DNA from: Bacteroidetes bacterium HGW-Bacteroidetes-2
GTDB lineage: Bacteria; Bacteroidota; Bacteroidia; Flavobacteriales; Flavobacteriaceae
Direction: 5' to 3'
Length of the DNA: 64,000 bases
Assembly: GCA_002842575.1 (NCBI GenBank)
Contig: PHDJ01000001.1
Coordinates: 62,001-126,000 of the forward strand
Below, in pieces: positions 45,287 to 55,041 of the stretch (positions are counted from its first letter, which is position 1; the number at the start of each line of letters is the position of its first letter). The notes beneath the pieces are model-generated. The model saw only the letters and a program-made list of their open reading frames with translations. It had not been told where the DNA came from and made no database searches. A program made the position numbers and the translations under genes.

Positions 45287-46598
45287 ATTTTTATTTCAAC
45301 ACATTGACAATAGCGGCCTTGTAATTTTTCGGGTTGTTTTTGGTTTGCTTATCACTCTTGAAGCTTTTGGCGCTATTGCCACAGGATGGGTGCATAGTGT
45401 TTTTATAAAACCCGAATTTACCTTCACCTTTATAGGTTTTGAATGGTTGCAACCACTTCCAGGATATGGCATGTATTTTTATTTTGCCCTAATGGGACTT
45501 TTTGGCTTTCTGGTGATGATTGGCTATAAATATCGCTTTGCCATTATTTGTTATTCCCTTATGTGGACGTGTGTCTATTTAATGCAAAAATCTGCTTACA
45601 ACAACCATTATTATTTAATGGTGTTGCTACTTTTTTTAATGAGCATACTTCCTGCTCATAGATGGCTTTCAATAGATGCGTTGATAAATTCAAAAATAAA
45701 ATCGCCCTCCATGCCAAGGTGGTGTATTTTGGTAATTATTTTACAAGTATGGATTGTTTACACCTATGCCTCAGTAGCAAAATTGTATCCAGATTGGCTT
45801 GACGCTTCTATGGCTAAAATTTTAATGAGCAACAAAGCAGATTATTGGCTAATTGGCAGCTTATTACAACAAGATTGGGTGCATTGGAGCATTGCCTATA
45901 CTGGTATTTTTTTTGATCTTTTAATTGTTCCGTTACTCTTATGGAAAAAAACCAGATTACCTATTTTTATCCTTTCCATTTTCTTTCATGTTTTCAACTC
46001 TATTGTTTTTCAAATTGGTATTTTTCCTTATATGTCTATTGGTTTTGCTTTATTTTTCTTTTCACCAAAAAGCATTCAACACCGATTTCTTCCCAAAAAA
46101 GAATTTTATGACAAGGGAGAGATCATTGTTCCAACATACAAAAAACCATTGCTCGTGTTATTTTCTATCTACTTTATGATTCAAATTGCACTTCCATTGC
46201 GGCATTGGGCTATTGAAGAGGATGTTTTATGGACAGAAGAAGGCCATAGAATGAGTTGGCGTATGATGTTACGTACTAAATCAGGCTCAGTAAGAGTAAA
46301 TGTGGTAGACAAAAAAACCTGTGAAACCTTGCGTTTACCTATTTACAAACTATTTAACAAAAAACAACATCAAGCGCTTGCCACAAAACCTGATTTTATG
46401 TGGCAATATGCACAACGCCTTAAAAAACAATATGCAGCTTTAGGCAAAGATGTTGCGGTTTATTTTGATGTAAAAGCAAGTGTTAACCGAAGACCTCTGC
46501 AACAATTTATTAATCCAAATGTAGATTTAGCAGCTGAAAAATGGCATCCATTTAAGCACCACCATTGGATTTTGCCCTCTAATTTTAAAACCCAATAA
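45276..46598 (+). CDS. HTTM-domain membrane protein (gamma-carboxylase-like)
   Basis: 440 residues from ATG 45276, overlapping ribF by 11 bases; an ATG 39 bases upstream is less likely. It has several membrane helices and the family start FQHIDNSGLVIFRVVFGLLIT, characteristic of the HTTM domain shared with vitamin-K-dependent gamma-carboxylase. No vitamin K cycle is known in this setting, so the reaction is unknown. The C-terminal third is hydrophilic (SWRMMLRTKSGSVRVNVVDKKTC). Confidence 0.88.
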   Translation: MLNKFLFQHIDNSGLVIFRVVFGLLITLEAFGAIATGWVHSVFIKPEFTFTFIGFEWLQPLPGYGMYFYFALMGLFGFLVMIGYKYRFAIICYSLMWTCVYLMQKSAYNNHYYLMVLLLFLMSILPAHRWLSIDALINSKIKSPSMPRWCILVIILQVWIVYTYASVAKLYPDWLDASMAKILMSNKADYWLIGSLLQQDWVHWSIAYTGIFFDLLIVPLLLWKKTRLPIFILSIFFHVFNSIVFQIGIFPYMSIGFALFFFSPKSIQHRFLPKKEFYDKGEIIVPTYKKPLLVLFSIYFMIQIALPLRHWAIEEDVLWTEEGHRMSWRMMLRTKSGSVRVNVVDKKTCETLRLPIYKLFNKKQHQALATKPDFMWQYAQRLKKQYAALGKDVAVYFDVKASVNRRPLQQFINPNVDLAAEKWHPFKHHHWILPSNFKTQ

Positions 46599-46683
46599 GA
46601 AGCTTTAAATACACCTTCTCAAAAAAAACGCTACATAGTCCTCCTAATTCAAAAATATATTCCTTCCTTTCCTCACATTTCCT

Positions 46684-46691
46684 TAAATTTG
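46684..46691 (+). promoter_or_regulatory. Possible -7 box for serS
   Basis: TAAATTTG matches TAnnTTTG and lies 19 bases before the serS ATG. No TTG is found at normal -33 distance. Confidence 0.35.
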
Positions 46692-46710
46692 CTATTCCTA
46701 AAAAAAGATC

Positions 46711-47982
46711 ATGTTACAAGTAAACGATATTCGCGAAAATAAAGAAGCCTATATAAAAGCTTTGCAAAAAAGAAATTTTGATGCTAACGAGCTTTTCAAC
46801 CAAGTACTTCAAGCCGATGAAGACCGAAGAAGTACCCAAGCAAAACTTGATGCAACCCTATCTGAAGCAAACAAACTTTCAAAGGATATAGGAGATCTTT
46901 TCAAAAACGGAGAACAGCAAAAAGCGTCCATTTTAAAAGAAAAAACAGGAAAACTTAAAGAAACTTCTAAAGAATTAAATGAGGCACTTCAAGCAATCGT
47001 TGAAAAACTACAACAGCTGCTTTATACGATTCCTAATGTTCCGAACACCCTTGTCCCGGCAGGTATTTCAGAGGAAGATAACGAAGAGGTTTTTAGAAAA
47101 GGCGATATTCCAAAACTATCTGAAGGCGCTTTGCCTCATTGGGAATTAGCAAAAAAATATGACATTATCGATTTTGAATTAGGAAACAAAATAACAGGAG
47201 CAGGATTTCCTGTTTATAAAGGAAAAGGCGCAAAATTACAACGCGCCATGATCAGTTACTTTTTAGATAAAAATACTGCCGCTGGTTATACCGAATACCA
47301 AGTGCCGCATTTGGTAAATGAAGCCTCCGCCTTTGGCACTGGGCAATTGCCAGACAAAGAAGGACAAATGTATTTTGTGACTGAAGATAATTTATTTCTT
47401 ATTCCAACTGCTGAAGTTCCAGTTACAAATATGTTTCGTGACGAATTAGTACCACACACTTCCTTGCCCATTTTATGTACTGGCTACACCCCATGTTTTA
47501 GAAGAGAAGCAGGAAGCTATGGCGCACATGTTCGGGGTTTAAATCGTTTACACCAATTTGACAAAGTAGAAATCGTGCGAATTGAACATCCTGACAACTC
47601 ATATAAAGCCTTAGACGGCATGGTAAATCATGTTAAAGAAATTCTGGATGAATTACAGCTTCCATATCGCATATTACGCCTTTGTGGTGGCGATTTAGGA
47701 TTTACCTCTGCACTAACCTATGATTTTGAAGTCTTTTCAACAGCACAAGACCGATGGCTAGAAATTTCCTCTGTATCCAATTTTGAAACCTTTCAGGCAA
47801 ACCGACTCAAATTGCGTTTTAAAGATGAACACGGGAAAAACCGTTTAGCACACACTTTAAATGGCAGCTCCCTAGCATTGCCAAGAGTTTTAGCAGGCAT
47901 ATTAGAAAACTGCCAAACCCCTGAAGGCATTAAAATACCAAAAGTTTTAGTGCCATATACTGGCTTTGACTTCATTAATTAA
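46711..47982 (+). CDS. serS: Serine--tRNA ligase
   Basis: 423 residues, full length. N-terminal antiparallel coiled-coil arm (residues ~30-105) and class II core with motif 2 FRREAGSYGAHVRGLNRLHQFDKVE and motif 3 HTLNGSSLALPRVLAGILEN. Charges tRNA-Ser with serine. Confidence 0.97.
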   Translation: MLQVNDIRENKEAYIKALQKRNFDANELFNQVLQADEDRRSTQAKLDATLSEANKLSKDIGDLFKNGEQQKASILKEKTGKLKETSKELNEALQAIVEKLQQLLYTIPNVPNTLVPAGISEEDNEEVFRKGDIPKLSEGALPHWELAKKYDIIDFELGNKITGAGFPVYKGKGAKLQRAMISYFLDKNTAAGYTEYQVPHLVNEASAFGTGQLPDKEGQMYFVTEDNLFLIPTAEVPVTNMFRDELVPHTSLPILCTGYTPCFRREAGSYGAHVRGLNRLHQFDKVEIVRIEHPDNSYKALDGMVNHVKEILDELQLPYRILRLCGGDLGFTSALTYDFEVFSTAQDRWLEISSVSNFETFQANRLKLRFKDEHGKNRLAHTLNGSSLALPRVLAGILENCQTPEGIKIPKVLVPYTGFDFIN

Positions 47983-47998
47983 TTACATCTTGACCACT

Positions 47999-48036
47999 CA
48001 CCGATGACCAATTCCTTTAAAACATTAGCATCGGTG
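47999..48036 (+). terminator. Possible hairpin after serS
   Basis: CACCGATG (47999-48006) and CATCGGTG (48029-48036) form a perfect 8-bp stem with a 22-base loop, but no T-run follows; it is only a weak terminator candidate. Confidence 0.35.
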
Positions 48037-48125
48037 CGTATTCAAAAATAACAATTAACTTTTCTCTAAGACTAGTTTTAAAATACTTTCACTCGCTTTT
48101 AGTATATTTACCAAAAAGAAACCCG

Positions 48126-49907
48126 ATGCGCTTTTTTGTATTCATCCTATTTCTCAGTATTTCTACCTTTTCGTTTGGACAAAATGAAGCCTTGGCAAAA
48201 AATTATTTTGAACAAGGAGCATTTGATAAAGCACTTCCTATTTTTGAAAAGTTATACCTAAATAATCCAAATCGCAAAGATTATATGCTCTCATTGGTTA
48301 CTACTTATCAGCAGTTAGAAAAGTATATTGAGGCTGAAAACCTTCTTAAAAAAGAAACCCAACTAGCAAAAAACAACCCAACTTTAATTATTGAATTAGG
48401 CAGAAATTATGAACTGCAAAAAGACACCATAAACGCAAATTTATATTACAAACAAGCACTCAGCAGTATTGAAGAAAGACCAAATCTAGCACATACCATT
48501 GCTACTGCATTTGGCAAATACAACCTTTTAGAGCAAGCCGTTTTGGCTTATCAAAAAGGAATGGCGGCAAACCCACAATTAGATTTCAACATGCCTCTTG
48601 CCCGCATTTATGGGGAACAAGGAAAGCTAGAAAAAATGTTTGAAAGCTACTTAAATAGCATTGAAAAAAATCCCGGCTTTGCTATAACCGCACAACGCTA
48701 TTTTGAAAACTACATCACCGAAAATCCCGAAAATGAAGCCAATGAAATTTTTAGGAAAACCATTTTAAAAAAATCGCAATCCAATCCAGACATCCTATAC
48801 AACGAACTTTTAAGCTGGCTTTTTATTCAGCAAAAACAGTATGACCGGGCATTTGTGCAACAAAAAGCAATTTTTAGACGCACCATGGAAAACCAACAAG
48901 GTCTTATAGATTTAGCCATGATTACCATAGAGGAAAAAGAATATGTTTCGGCTAAAGAAATTTTACTTTTTATTATTGAAAATGCAAATACCGACCAATT
49001 GCGAGTAGAAGCCTATCAAAACCTACTGCTTATAGAAACAACTACCACTGAAAAAAAAGATTTTGAAAACATAAAAACAAAATACGAAAACCTGTTTTCA
49101 TTATACGGAAAAGGCTCCATAACTTTTGGCTTACAAATAGATTACAACCATTTTATTGCTTTCCAACTAGAGCAAAAAGATCTCGCCATAGAAAATTTAA
49201 AAAATTTAGTAAAAAAAAATTTAAGCAGATATCAAGAGGCTAAAGCGGTAATGAAATTAGCCGATATTTTAGTTTTTGACGAAAAATTTAATGAAGCTCT
49301 TATCTATTATTCTCAAATTCAAAACAAAGTAAAAAACGACCCTATTGCACAAGAAGCACGTTTTAAAGTAGCAAGGACAAGTTACTTTAAAGGCGATTTT
49401 ATCTGGGCACAAACCCAATTAGATATCCTAAAAAAATCTACCTCTCAGCTTATCGCAAACGACGCCATGGAATTAAGCTTGTTGATTAGCGATAATTCTC
49501 TAGAAGATTCCACTCAAGCAGCATTAAAACTTTATGCAAAAGCTGATTTACTAAACCTACAGAACAAAAACCAAGAAGCCATAGCACTACTAGATACGAT
49601 ATTAAAAAACCACAAAGGAGAATCGATTGAGGATGAAGCATTATTTAAACAAGCCCTAGTGTTTGAAAAAACCAAACAATTTGATAAAGCAATTACAAAC
49701 TATCTGCAAATCATAGAATTTCACAACGAGGACATACTTGCCGATAACGCCTATTTTAACCTAGCAGAGCTCTACAACAAAACCCTACAACAACCAGAAA
49801 AAGCAAAAGAATTTTACGAGCAACTTATCTTTAACCATCAAGACAGTATCTTTTTTGTAGAAGCCAGAAAACAATTCAGAAACATTCGTGGAGATGCTAT
49901 TCATTAA
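48126..49907 (+). CDS. Exported tetratricopeptide repeat protein
   Basis: 593 residues with signal peptide MRFFVFILFLSISTFSFGQ. At least eight TPR-like repeats can be seen, e.g. ALAKNYFEQGAFDKALPIFEKLY, PTLIIELGRNYELQKDTINANLYYKQAL, EALFKQALVFEKTKQFDKAITNYLQII. Expected to work in the periplasm or at the outer membrane as a protein-interaction scaffold. It is followed by DUF4286 and rsmA in tight spacing. Confidence 0.88.
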   Translation: MRFFVFILFLSISTFSFGQNEALAKNYFEQGAFDKALPIFEKLYLNNPNRKDYMLSLVTTYQQLEKYIEAENLLKKETQLAKNNPTLIIELGRNYELQKDTINANLYYKQALSSIEERPNLAHTIATAFGKYNLLEQAVLAYQKGMAANPQLDFNMPLARIYGEQGKLEKMFESYLNSIEKNPGFAITAQRYFENYITENPENEANEIFRKTILKKSQSNPDILYNELLSWLFIQQKQYDRAFVQQKAIFRRTMENQQGLIDLAMITIEEKEYVSAKEILLFIIENANTDQLRVEAYQNLLLIETTTTEKKDFENIKTKYENLFSLYGKGSITFGLQIDYNHFIAFQLEQKDLAIENLKNLVKKNLSRYQEAKAVMKLADILVFDEKFNEALIYYSQIQNKVKNDPIAQEARFKVARTSYFKGDFIWAQTQLDILKKSTSQLIANDAMELSLLISDNSLEDSTQAALKLYAKADLLNLQNKNQEAIALLDTILKNHKGESIEDEALFKQALVFEKTKQFDKAITNYLQIIEFHNEDILADNAYFNLAELYNKTLQQPEKAKEFYEQLIFNHQDSIFFVEARKQFRNIRGDAIH

Positions 49908-49931
49908 AAACTCACAAACCCAAAACTTAAA

Positions 49932-50273
49932 ATGCACATATACAACGTCACCATCAATATAGAAGAAGACATCCACGACCTTTGGCTAAAATGGATGCAT
50001 GAGGAGCACATTCCTGAAATGCTTGCTACCGGAAAATTTAGCAAAGCAAAAATGTGTCGCGTTTTAGTGGAAGAAGAAATGGGCGGGCTCACCTATTCTG
50101 TGCAATACACAACCGATAGTAAAGAAACTTTAGAAAAATATTATCAAGAAGATGCTGGCAGATTACGCAAGCAAAGCAAACCATTTGAAGGAAAATTTGT
50201 AGCCTTTAGAACGGAATTAGAAGTCATAAGTGAGCAACTTTTTTTAAACAAATCCTTTGCAGAAGAGGAATAA
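49932..50273 (+). CDS. DUF4286 family protein
   Basis: 113 residues, short soluble alpha/beta protein; start [31 protein letters not shown] and the [21 protein letters not shown] centre match DUF4286. Function unknown. Located 24 bases after the TPR gene and just upstream of rsmA, a common flavobacterial order. Confidence 0.88.
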   Translation: MHIYNVTINIEEDIHDLWLKWMHEEHIPEMLATGKFSKAKMCRVLVEEEMGGLTYSVQYTTDSKETLEKYYQEDAGRLRKQSKPFEGKFVAFRTELEVISEQLFLNKSFAEEE

Positions 50274-50298
50274 ACAGAGCTTAGGAAAAGGCCAACAG

Positions 50299-51174
50299 AT
50301 GAGAAAATTTTATAAAAAAGACGAAAGAGAAAAAAGTACCTCAAGAACAACCTCTTCTAAAGACAATATCGAAGTGCGTGCAAAAAAGTTTCTGGGACAA
50401 CATTTTTTAAAAGACGAAAACATTGCACAACAAATAGCCAATACCCTAACTTTTCAAGGCTATAAAAACGTATTAGAAATTGGTCCTGGCATGGGGGTAC
50501 TTACCAAATATCTTCTTCAAAAAAAAATAGATTTAACTGTAATAGAGCTGGACAAAGAGTCTGTTGCTTATTTAAACACTACTTTTAAAGAAGAACACCC
50601 TACAAACATCACTCCAACCAATTTTCAAGTAATAGAAGCCGATTTTTTAAAAATAGATCTGTCTGATTATTTTAAGCAAACCCAATTTGCCATTACCGGT
50701 AACTTCCCGTACAACATATCTACACAAATTGTTTTCAAAACTTTAGAATGGCGCCACCAAATTCCAGAATTTACCGGAATGTTTCAAAAAGAAGTCGCCC
50801 TTCGCATTTGCGCAAAAGAAGGCAGCAAAGTATATGGCATCCTATCGGTATTAGCGCAAGCATTTTACGAAGCCGAATATTTATTTACCGTAATGCCACA
50901 CGTTTTTAATCCGCCTCCAAAAGTAGAAAGTGGGGTGTTACGCCTTAATAGAAAAGAAAATTATACCCTTCCTTGCAATGAAAAACTATTTTTCTCTGTA
51001 GTGAAAACCTCTTTTGGTCAGCGAAGAAAAACGTTGCGTAATAGTTTAAAATCACTTTCATTAAGCGATAAACTAAAAGAAGATAGTATCTTTGACAAAC
51101 GTCCTGAGCAACTGAGTGTTCAGGAATTTATTAGCTTAACACAAAAAATAGAAAGCGATGCAATTCCAGATTAG
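50299..51174 (+). CDS. rsmA: 16S rRNA (A1518/A1519) dimethyltransferase
   Basis: 291 residues from ATG 50299. A TTG at 50257 and a GTG at about 50374 ([14 protein letters not shown]) are other possible starts; the family core begins there. SAM motif [14 protein letters not shown] and the catalytic [13 protein letters not shown] are present. Dimethylates two adenines near the 3' end of 16S rRNA (KsgA). Overlaps mgtE by 17 bases. Confidence 0.94.
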   Translation: MRKFYKKDEREKSTSRTTSSKDNIEVRAKKFLGQHFLKDENIAQQIANTLTFQGYKNVLEIGPGMGVLTKYLLQKKIDLTVIELDKESVAYLNTTFKEEHPTNITPTNFQVIEADFLKIDLSDYFKQTQFAITGNFPYNISTQIVFKTLEWRHQIPEFTGMFQKEVALRICAKEGSKVYGILSVLAQAFYEAEYLFTVMPHVFNPPPKVESGVLRLNRKENYTLPCNEKLFFSVVKTSFGQRRKTLRNSLKSLSLSDKLKEDSIFDKRPEQLSVQEFISLTQKIESDAIPD

Positions 51175-52510
51175 TCCTGAACTTGTAGAAAAAATTGAAA
51201 CCCTTGTTACCGAACAAAACAACAAGGAGTTACAATTGCAATTAGAAGATTTGCACCATGCAGACATCGCAGAAATTCTTGACGAACTCAAACTAGACGA
51301 AGCCACCTATATCATCAAACTTTTAGACAGTGAGAAAACTGCCGAAGTCTTGATGGAACTCGACGAAGACGATCGGGAAAAAATATTAAACAACCTTTCT
51401 TCCAAAGAAATTGCCGATGAACTAGAAGAAATGGATACCGATGATGCTGCAGATATCATTTCCGAACTTTCTGAAGAACGTCAAGGGGAAGTAATTGCCA
51501 ATATTGAAGACCAAGAGCATGCTGCAGACATACAAGAACTGCTCAGGTATCATGAAAATTCTGCCGGTGGGTTAATGGCAAAAGAGCTTATAAAAGTAAG
51601 AGAAACCTGGACCGTAGGAGGCTGTGTAAGAGAAATGCGCCGGCAAGCAGAAAATGTAACCCGCGTACACTCTATTTATGTTGTAGATGCCAAAGACAAA
51701 CTAAAAGGAAGACTCTCGCTTAAAGATTTACTCACGGTAGATGCAAAAACCAAAATTGCAGAAATTTATATCCCAAGAGTAGATTACGTTAATGTGCATA
51801 CCGAAGGTGAAGAAGTGGCGCGAATTATGCAAAAATATGACCTAGAAGCCATTCCGGTTGTTGACGACATAGGTCGCTTAGTAGGGCGAATTACCATTGA
51901 TGATATCGTAGATTTTATTAGAGAAGAAGCCGAAAGAGATTACCAATTAGCAGCAGGTATTTCCCAAGACGTTGAAGCAGATGATAGTTTTTTCAAACAA
52001 ACCAAAGCGCGACTACCCTGGCTTTTTTTAGCGCTTATGGGCGGTTTTATAGCCGTAAAAGTTTCTGGACAATTTGAAGGCGCAATGGTCGATTTTGGCG
52101 TTTTATTCTTTTTCACTCCACTCATTGCCGCTATGGCAGGTAATGTAGGCGTTCAATCCTCTGCAATCATTGTACAAGGCATTGCCAATGGCAGTTTAGG
52201 TGGCTCCCTCACAAAAAGATTACTAAAGGAAGTTATCCTTAGCCTTCTTAATGGTGTTTTACTTGCCATCATTTTACTTTTTGGAAGTCATTTTTTACTC
52301 GGTGTTGACTACATTATTGGCATTACCGTTTCCATAGCACTGATGTCCGTTATGATTATTGCCTCACTAATTGGCACATTTGTACCTATAACATTAGATA
52401 AATATGGCATTGACCCTGCACTTGCCACTGGCCCTTTTATAACCACAAGCAATGATATTTTTGGCATTCTAATTTACTTTTCCATAGCAAAATTAATTCT
52501 CGGGTTTTAA
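51158..52510 (+). CDS. mgtE: Magnesium transporter MgtE
   Basis: 450 residues. N-terminal Mg-sensing domain ([25 protein letters not shown]), CBS pair around residues 135-255 ([48 protein letters not shown]) and five membrane helices from ~285 with [21 protein letters not shown]. Mg2+ channel of the inner membrane. A REP-like palindrome follows the stop codon. Confidence 0.96.
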   Translation: MQFQISPELVEKIETLVTEQNNKELQLQLEDLHHADIAEILDELKLDEATYIIKLLDSEKTAEVLMELDEDDREKILNNLSSKEIADELEEMDTDDAADIISELSEERQGEVIANIEDQEHAADIQELLRYHENSAGGLMAKELIKVRETWTVGGCVREMRRQAENVTRVHSIYVVDAKDKLKGRLSLKDLLTVDAKTKIAEIYIPRVDYVNVHTEGEEVARIMQKYDLEAIPVVDDIGRLVGRITIDDIVDFIREEAERDYQLAAGISQDVEADDSFFKQTKARLPWLFLALMGGFIAVKVSGQFEGAMVDFGVLFFFTPLIAAMAGNVGVQSSAIIVQGIANGSLGGSLTKRLLKEVILSLLNGVLLAIILLFGSHFLLGVDYIIGITVSIALMSVMIIASLIGTFVPITLDKYGIDPALATGPFITTSNDIFGILIYFSIAKLILGF

Positions 52511-52514
52511 TTTT

Positions 52515-52597
52515 TTGGCGGGCTGAACCGCGCTTTTCGCTATAGTTTTGCTGCAAAAAAAGCAGCAAAAGCTGCCGCTACAATCGCTGCCCGAAAA
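52515..52597. repeat. REP-like palindromic element after mgtE
   Basis: GC-rich island in AT-rich DNA. The inner stem is TTTTGCTGC (52546-52554) / GCAGCAAAA (52562-52570) with a 7-A loop, and the outer CGGGC (52519-52523) / GCCCG (52589-52593). The arms carry two similar words, TTTCGCTATA and GCCGCTACAATCG. From memory this resembles interspersed palindromes of flavobacterial genomes; no second copy is in this window. Confidence 0.7.
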
Positions 52598-52636
52598 TTG
52601 ACAAACATTTTCTACCTTTACCTAAAAATTAATATT

Positions 52637-53026
52637 TTGGATGTTTTTCAAACAGAAATTACCGTTCCCCCCTCTGCCATTGACGCTTTACATCATGCCA
52701 ACAACGTGGCATATTTACAATGGATACAAGATGTGGCGGAACAACACTGGCTCTCAAAAACAAATCCTCAAATACGTAAAAAATATGCTTGGGTTGTACT
52801 CAATCATTTTATAGAATACAAAGCACCTTCTTTTAAAAATGAAACTCTTATCCTAAAAACTTGGGTAACACACAGCAGCGGCGTAACCACAGAAAGACAC
52901 ACACAAATCATTCGTAAAAATGACGAAAAAATATTGGCAACCGCAAAAACAGTTTGGTGCCTCATCCTTCAAAAAACACAAAAACCTATCCGATTAACAG
53001 AAGAAATAACTTCCTTATTCCTATGA
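52637..53026 (+). CDS. Acyl-CoA thioesterase, 4HBT family
   Basis: About 129 residues from TTG 52637 (MDVFQTEITV...), preferred to TTG 52598, which lies at the palindrome. Hot-dog fold features: DALHHANNVAYLQWIQDVAEQH and the central VVLNHFIEYKAPSFKNETLILKTWV. Hydrolyses acyl-CoA thioesters; the substrate is unknown. Its stop overlaps the next start by four bases (ATGA), so translation is coupled. Confidence 0.85.
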   Translation: MDVFQTEITVPPSAIDALHHANNVAYLQWIQDVAEQHWLSKTNPQIRKKYAWVVLNHFIEYKAPSFKNETLILKTWVTHSSGVTTERHTQIIRKNDEKILATAKTVWCLILQKTQKPIRLTEEITSLFL

Positions 53027-54375
53027 AAATTTTACACCTCGACAAAAACCATCCACTACTATTAGAACAACTAGCTAAAGCCGGATTTACTAATGAAGAG
53101 GATTATAACTCTACAAAACCAGAAATAGAAAAAAAAATTTCTAACTACCAAGGTATTGTTATAAGAAGCCGCTTTAACATAGACAAAACCTTTCTGGATG
53201 CCGCAAAAAACCTAAAATTTATAGCTCGTGTAGGCGCCGGACTGGAAAGCATAGATATCGATTATGCTAAAAATAAAGGTATTCACCTCATAGCAGCTCC
53301 TGAAGGCAATAGCAATGCTGTTGGTGAACACGCACTAGGCATGTTACTTTCTCTTTTCAATAACCTGAACAAAGCAAACCAAGAAGTAAAAAATGGACTT
53401 TGGAACCGCGAAGCCAATCGCGGCAATGAACTAGACGGAAAAACGGTAGGCATTATTGGCTATGGTAATATGGGAAAAGCCTTCGCAAAAAAACTTAGAG
53501 GTTTTGATGTGGAGATACTCTGCTATGATATTCTAGAACAAGTTGGTGATGAAAATGCAAAGCAAGTACCTCTAGAAGAAATTCAAAAAAAAGCTAATGT
53601 ACTAAGCCTTCACACACCATGGACCCCTCTAACCGATAAAATGGTAAACACTAAATTTATCGAAAGATTTAAAAATCCTTTTTGGTTCATCAATACCGCA
53701 AGAGGTAAAAGTGTGGTGACAAAAGATGTAGTAACCGCATTACACTCTGGTAAAATTCTAGGAGCTGGTTTGGATGTTTTAGAATATGAAAAACTCTCCT
53801 TTGAATCGCTGTTTACTGAAAACAACCTTCCAGATGCTTTGCCCCAATTAATGCAAATGGATAATGTATTGTTGAGCCCACATATTGCTGGATGGACGGT
53901 TGAAAGCAAAGAAAAATTAGCACAAGTTATTGTAGATAATATTCTGGGTTTTTATGGTAAAAAGGAAAAAAATGTTAAAATACCCGCCAAAGAGCAAAGA
54001 GTAACTGGGCTCGGCGGATTTTTCTTCAAAACAAAAAATCCAACAGAAATAATCTCATGGTACAAAAAGCACTTAGGGCTAAACACAGACGCCTATGGCT
54101 GTACCTTTTGGTGGAAAGACAAAGAAGGAAACAATTGTTCTACGCAATGGAGCCCTTTTGCTGAAGACACCTCCTATTTTGACCCAAGTGAAAAACAGTT
54201 TATGCAAAATTTTAGAGTAGAAAATTTAGTAGTTCTGTTAGAAAAGTTAAAAAAAGAAGGGGTAACCATTCTAGGAAAAATAGAGGAATTTGAGTATGGC
54301 AAGTTTGGCTGGATTCTGGATCCAGAAGGAAATAAAATAGAACTTTGGCAACCCATAGATAGCGCTTTTTTATAA
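53023..54375 (+). CDS. D-2-hydroxyacid dehydrogenase fused to a VOC domain
   Basis: 450 residues from ATG 53023. Residues 1-~320 form an NAD-dependent 2-hydroxyacid dehydrogenase: Rossmann motif GIIGYGNMGKAF, NTARGKSVV with the substrate Arg, and HIAGWTVESKEK with the catalytic His. From residue 327 a glyoxalase/bleomycin-resistance (VOC) domain follows in the same frame (VTGLGGFFFKTKNPTEIISWY...GKFGWILDPEGNKIELWQP). The two parts are usually separate genes. Possibly serine or other 2-hydroxyacid metabolism; the role of the VOC part is unknown. Coupled to the thioesterase gene. Confidence 0.88.
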   Translation: MKILHLDKNHPLLLEQLAKAGFTNEEDYNSTKPEIEKKISNYQGIVIRSRFNIDKTFLDAAKNLKFIARVGAGLESIDIDYAKNKGIHLIAAPEGNSNAVGEHALGMLLSLFNNLNKANQEVKNGLWNREANRGNELDGKTVGIIGYGNMGKAFAKKLRGFDVEILCYDILEQVGDENAKQVPLEEIQKKANVLSLHTPWTPLTDKMVNTKFIERFKNPFWFINTARGKSVVTKDVVTALHSGKILGAGLDVLEYEKLSFESLFTENNLPDALPQLMQMDNVLLSPHIAGWTVESKEKLAQVIVDNILGFYGKKEKNVKIPAKEQRVTGLGGFFFKTKNPTEIISWYKKHLGLNTDAYGCTFWWKDKEGNNCSTQWSPFAEDTSYFDPSEKQFMQNFRVENLVVLLEKLKKEGVTILGKIEEFEYGKFGWILDPEGNKIELWQPIDSAFL

Positions 54376-54423
54376 AAAATATTTTTAGTACATTTATTTT
54401 ACAAACCAATAAATAATTATATT

Positions 54424-54759
54424 ATGGAAGAAAATATTAATGCTGGAGCCGCTAGTACAGCAGATGAATTTAAACAAGGGTGGAATCAAACAATAAACCA
54501 AAACCGAGAAAATAAAAAGTTAATTGCCGGAATTTTAGCCATTGTATTAGGCGGATTCGGAATTCATAAATTTATATTAGGCTATAATAAAGAAGGTATT
54601 ATTTTACTTTGTGTTACCATTGTTTTAGGAATTGTAACCTGCGGTATAGCTGCATCTTTAGCATGGATAATAGGAGTTGTGGAAGGCATTATTTACTTAA
54701 CAAAATCGGACGAAGAATTTTACCAAACGTATCAGGTGGGGAGAAAACCTTGGTTTTAA
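54424..54759 (+). CDS. TM2 domain-containing protein
   Basis: 111 residues. An acidic soluble N-terminus is followed by the TM2 pattern KLIAGILAIVLGGFGIHKFILGY (helix, turn with D/H-x-F) and a second helix LAWIIGVVEGIIYL. Small inner-membrane protein of unknown function, 48 bases after the dehydrogenase gene. Confidence 0.85.
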   Translation: MEENINAGAASTADEFKQGWNQTINQNRENKKLIAGILAIVLGGFGIHKFILGYNKEGIILLCVTIVLGIVTCGIAASLAWIIGVVEGIIYLTKSDEEFYQTYQVGRKPWF

Positions 54760-54974
54760 ATTTAGTTAAAAGCATTTATTAAATTTAGGATTGTATTCTT
54801 ACCGGGTTAAAGTATTTTCAACAAAGACAATGAGTAAGTGGTTTAATTTTTTACCGCATGTATTCTTCATGGGTTTTCTTACAATAATTAGCGACTTTAT
54901 GCCTCACAGTTTCTTATAATCCATTTATGCTGTTTGTCATTTAATCCTTTAACACTTTCCCAATATTAATAAAC

Positions 54975-54982
54975 TACCTTTG
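54975..54982 (+). promoter_or_regulatory. Possible -7 box before the 55042 gene
   Basis: TACCTTTG matches TAnnTTTG and lies 59 bases before the ATG in a 282-base gap that otherwise shows no ORF or hairpin. No TTG is at normal -33 spacing. Confidence 0.35.
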
Positions 54983-55041
54983 CACCTCTTTAAAAATCCA
55001 TCTTATAAATGGAAATTAGTTGCTCTTAATTTATCTTAAAA

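Noticed and set aside
52954-53022. Upstream start of the dehydrogenase gene inside the thioesterase gene
   Set aside because: The ATG at 53023 overlaps the stop by four bases, a typical coupled start, and the family begins there.
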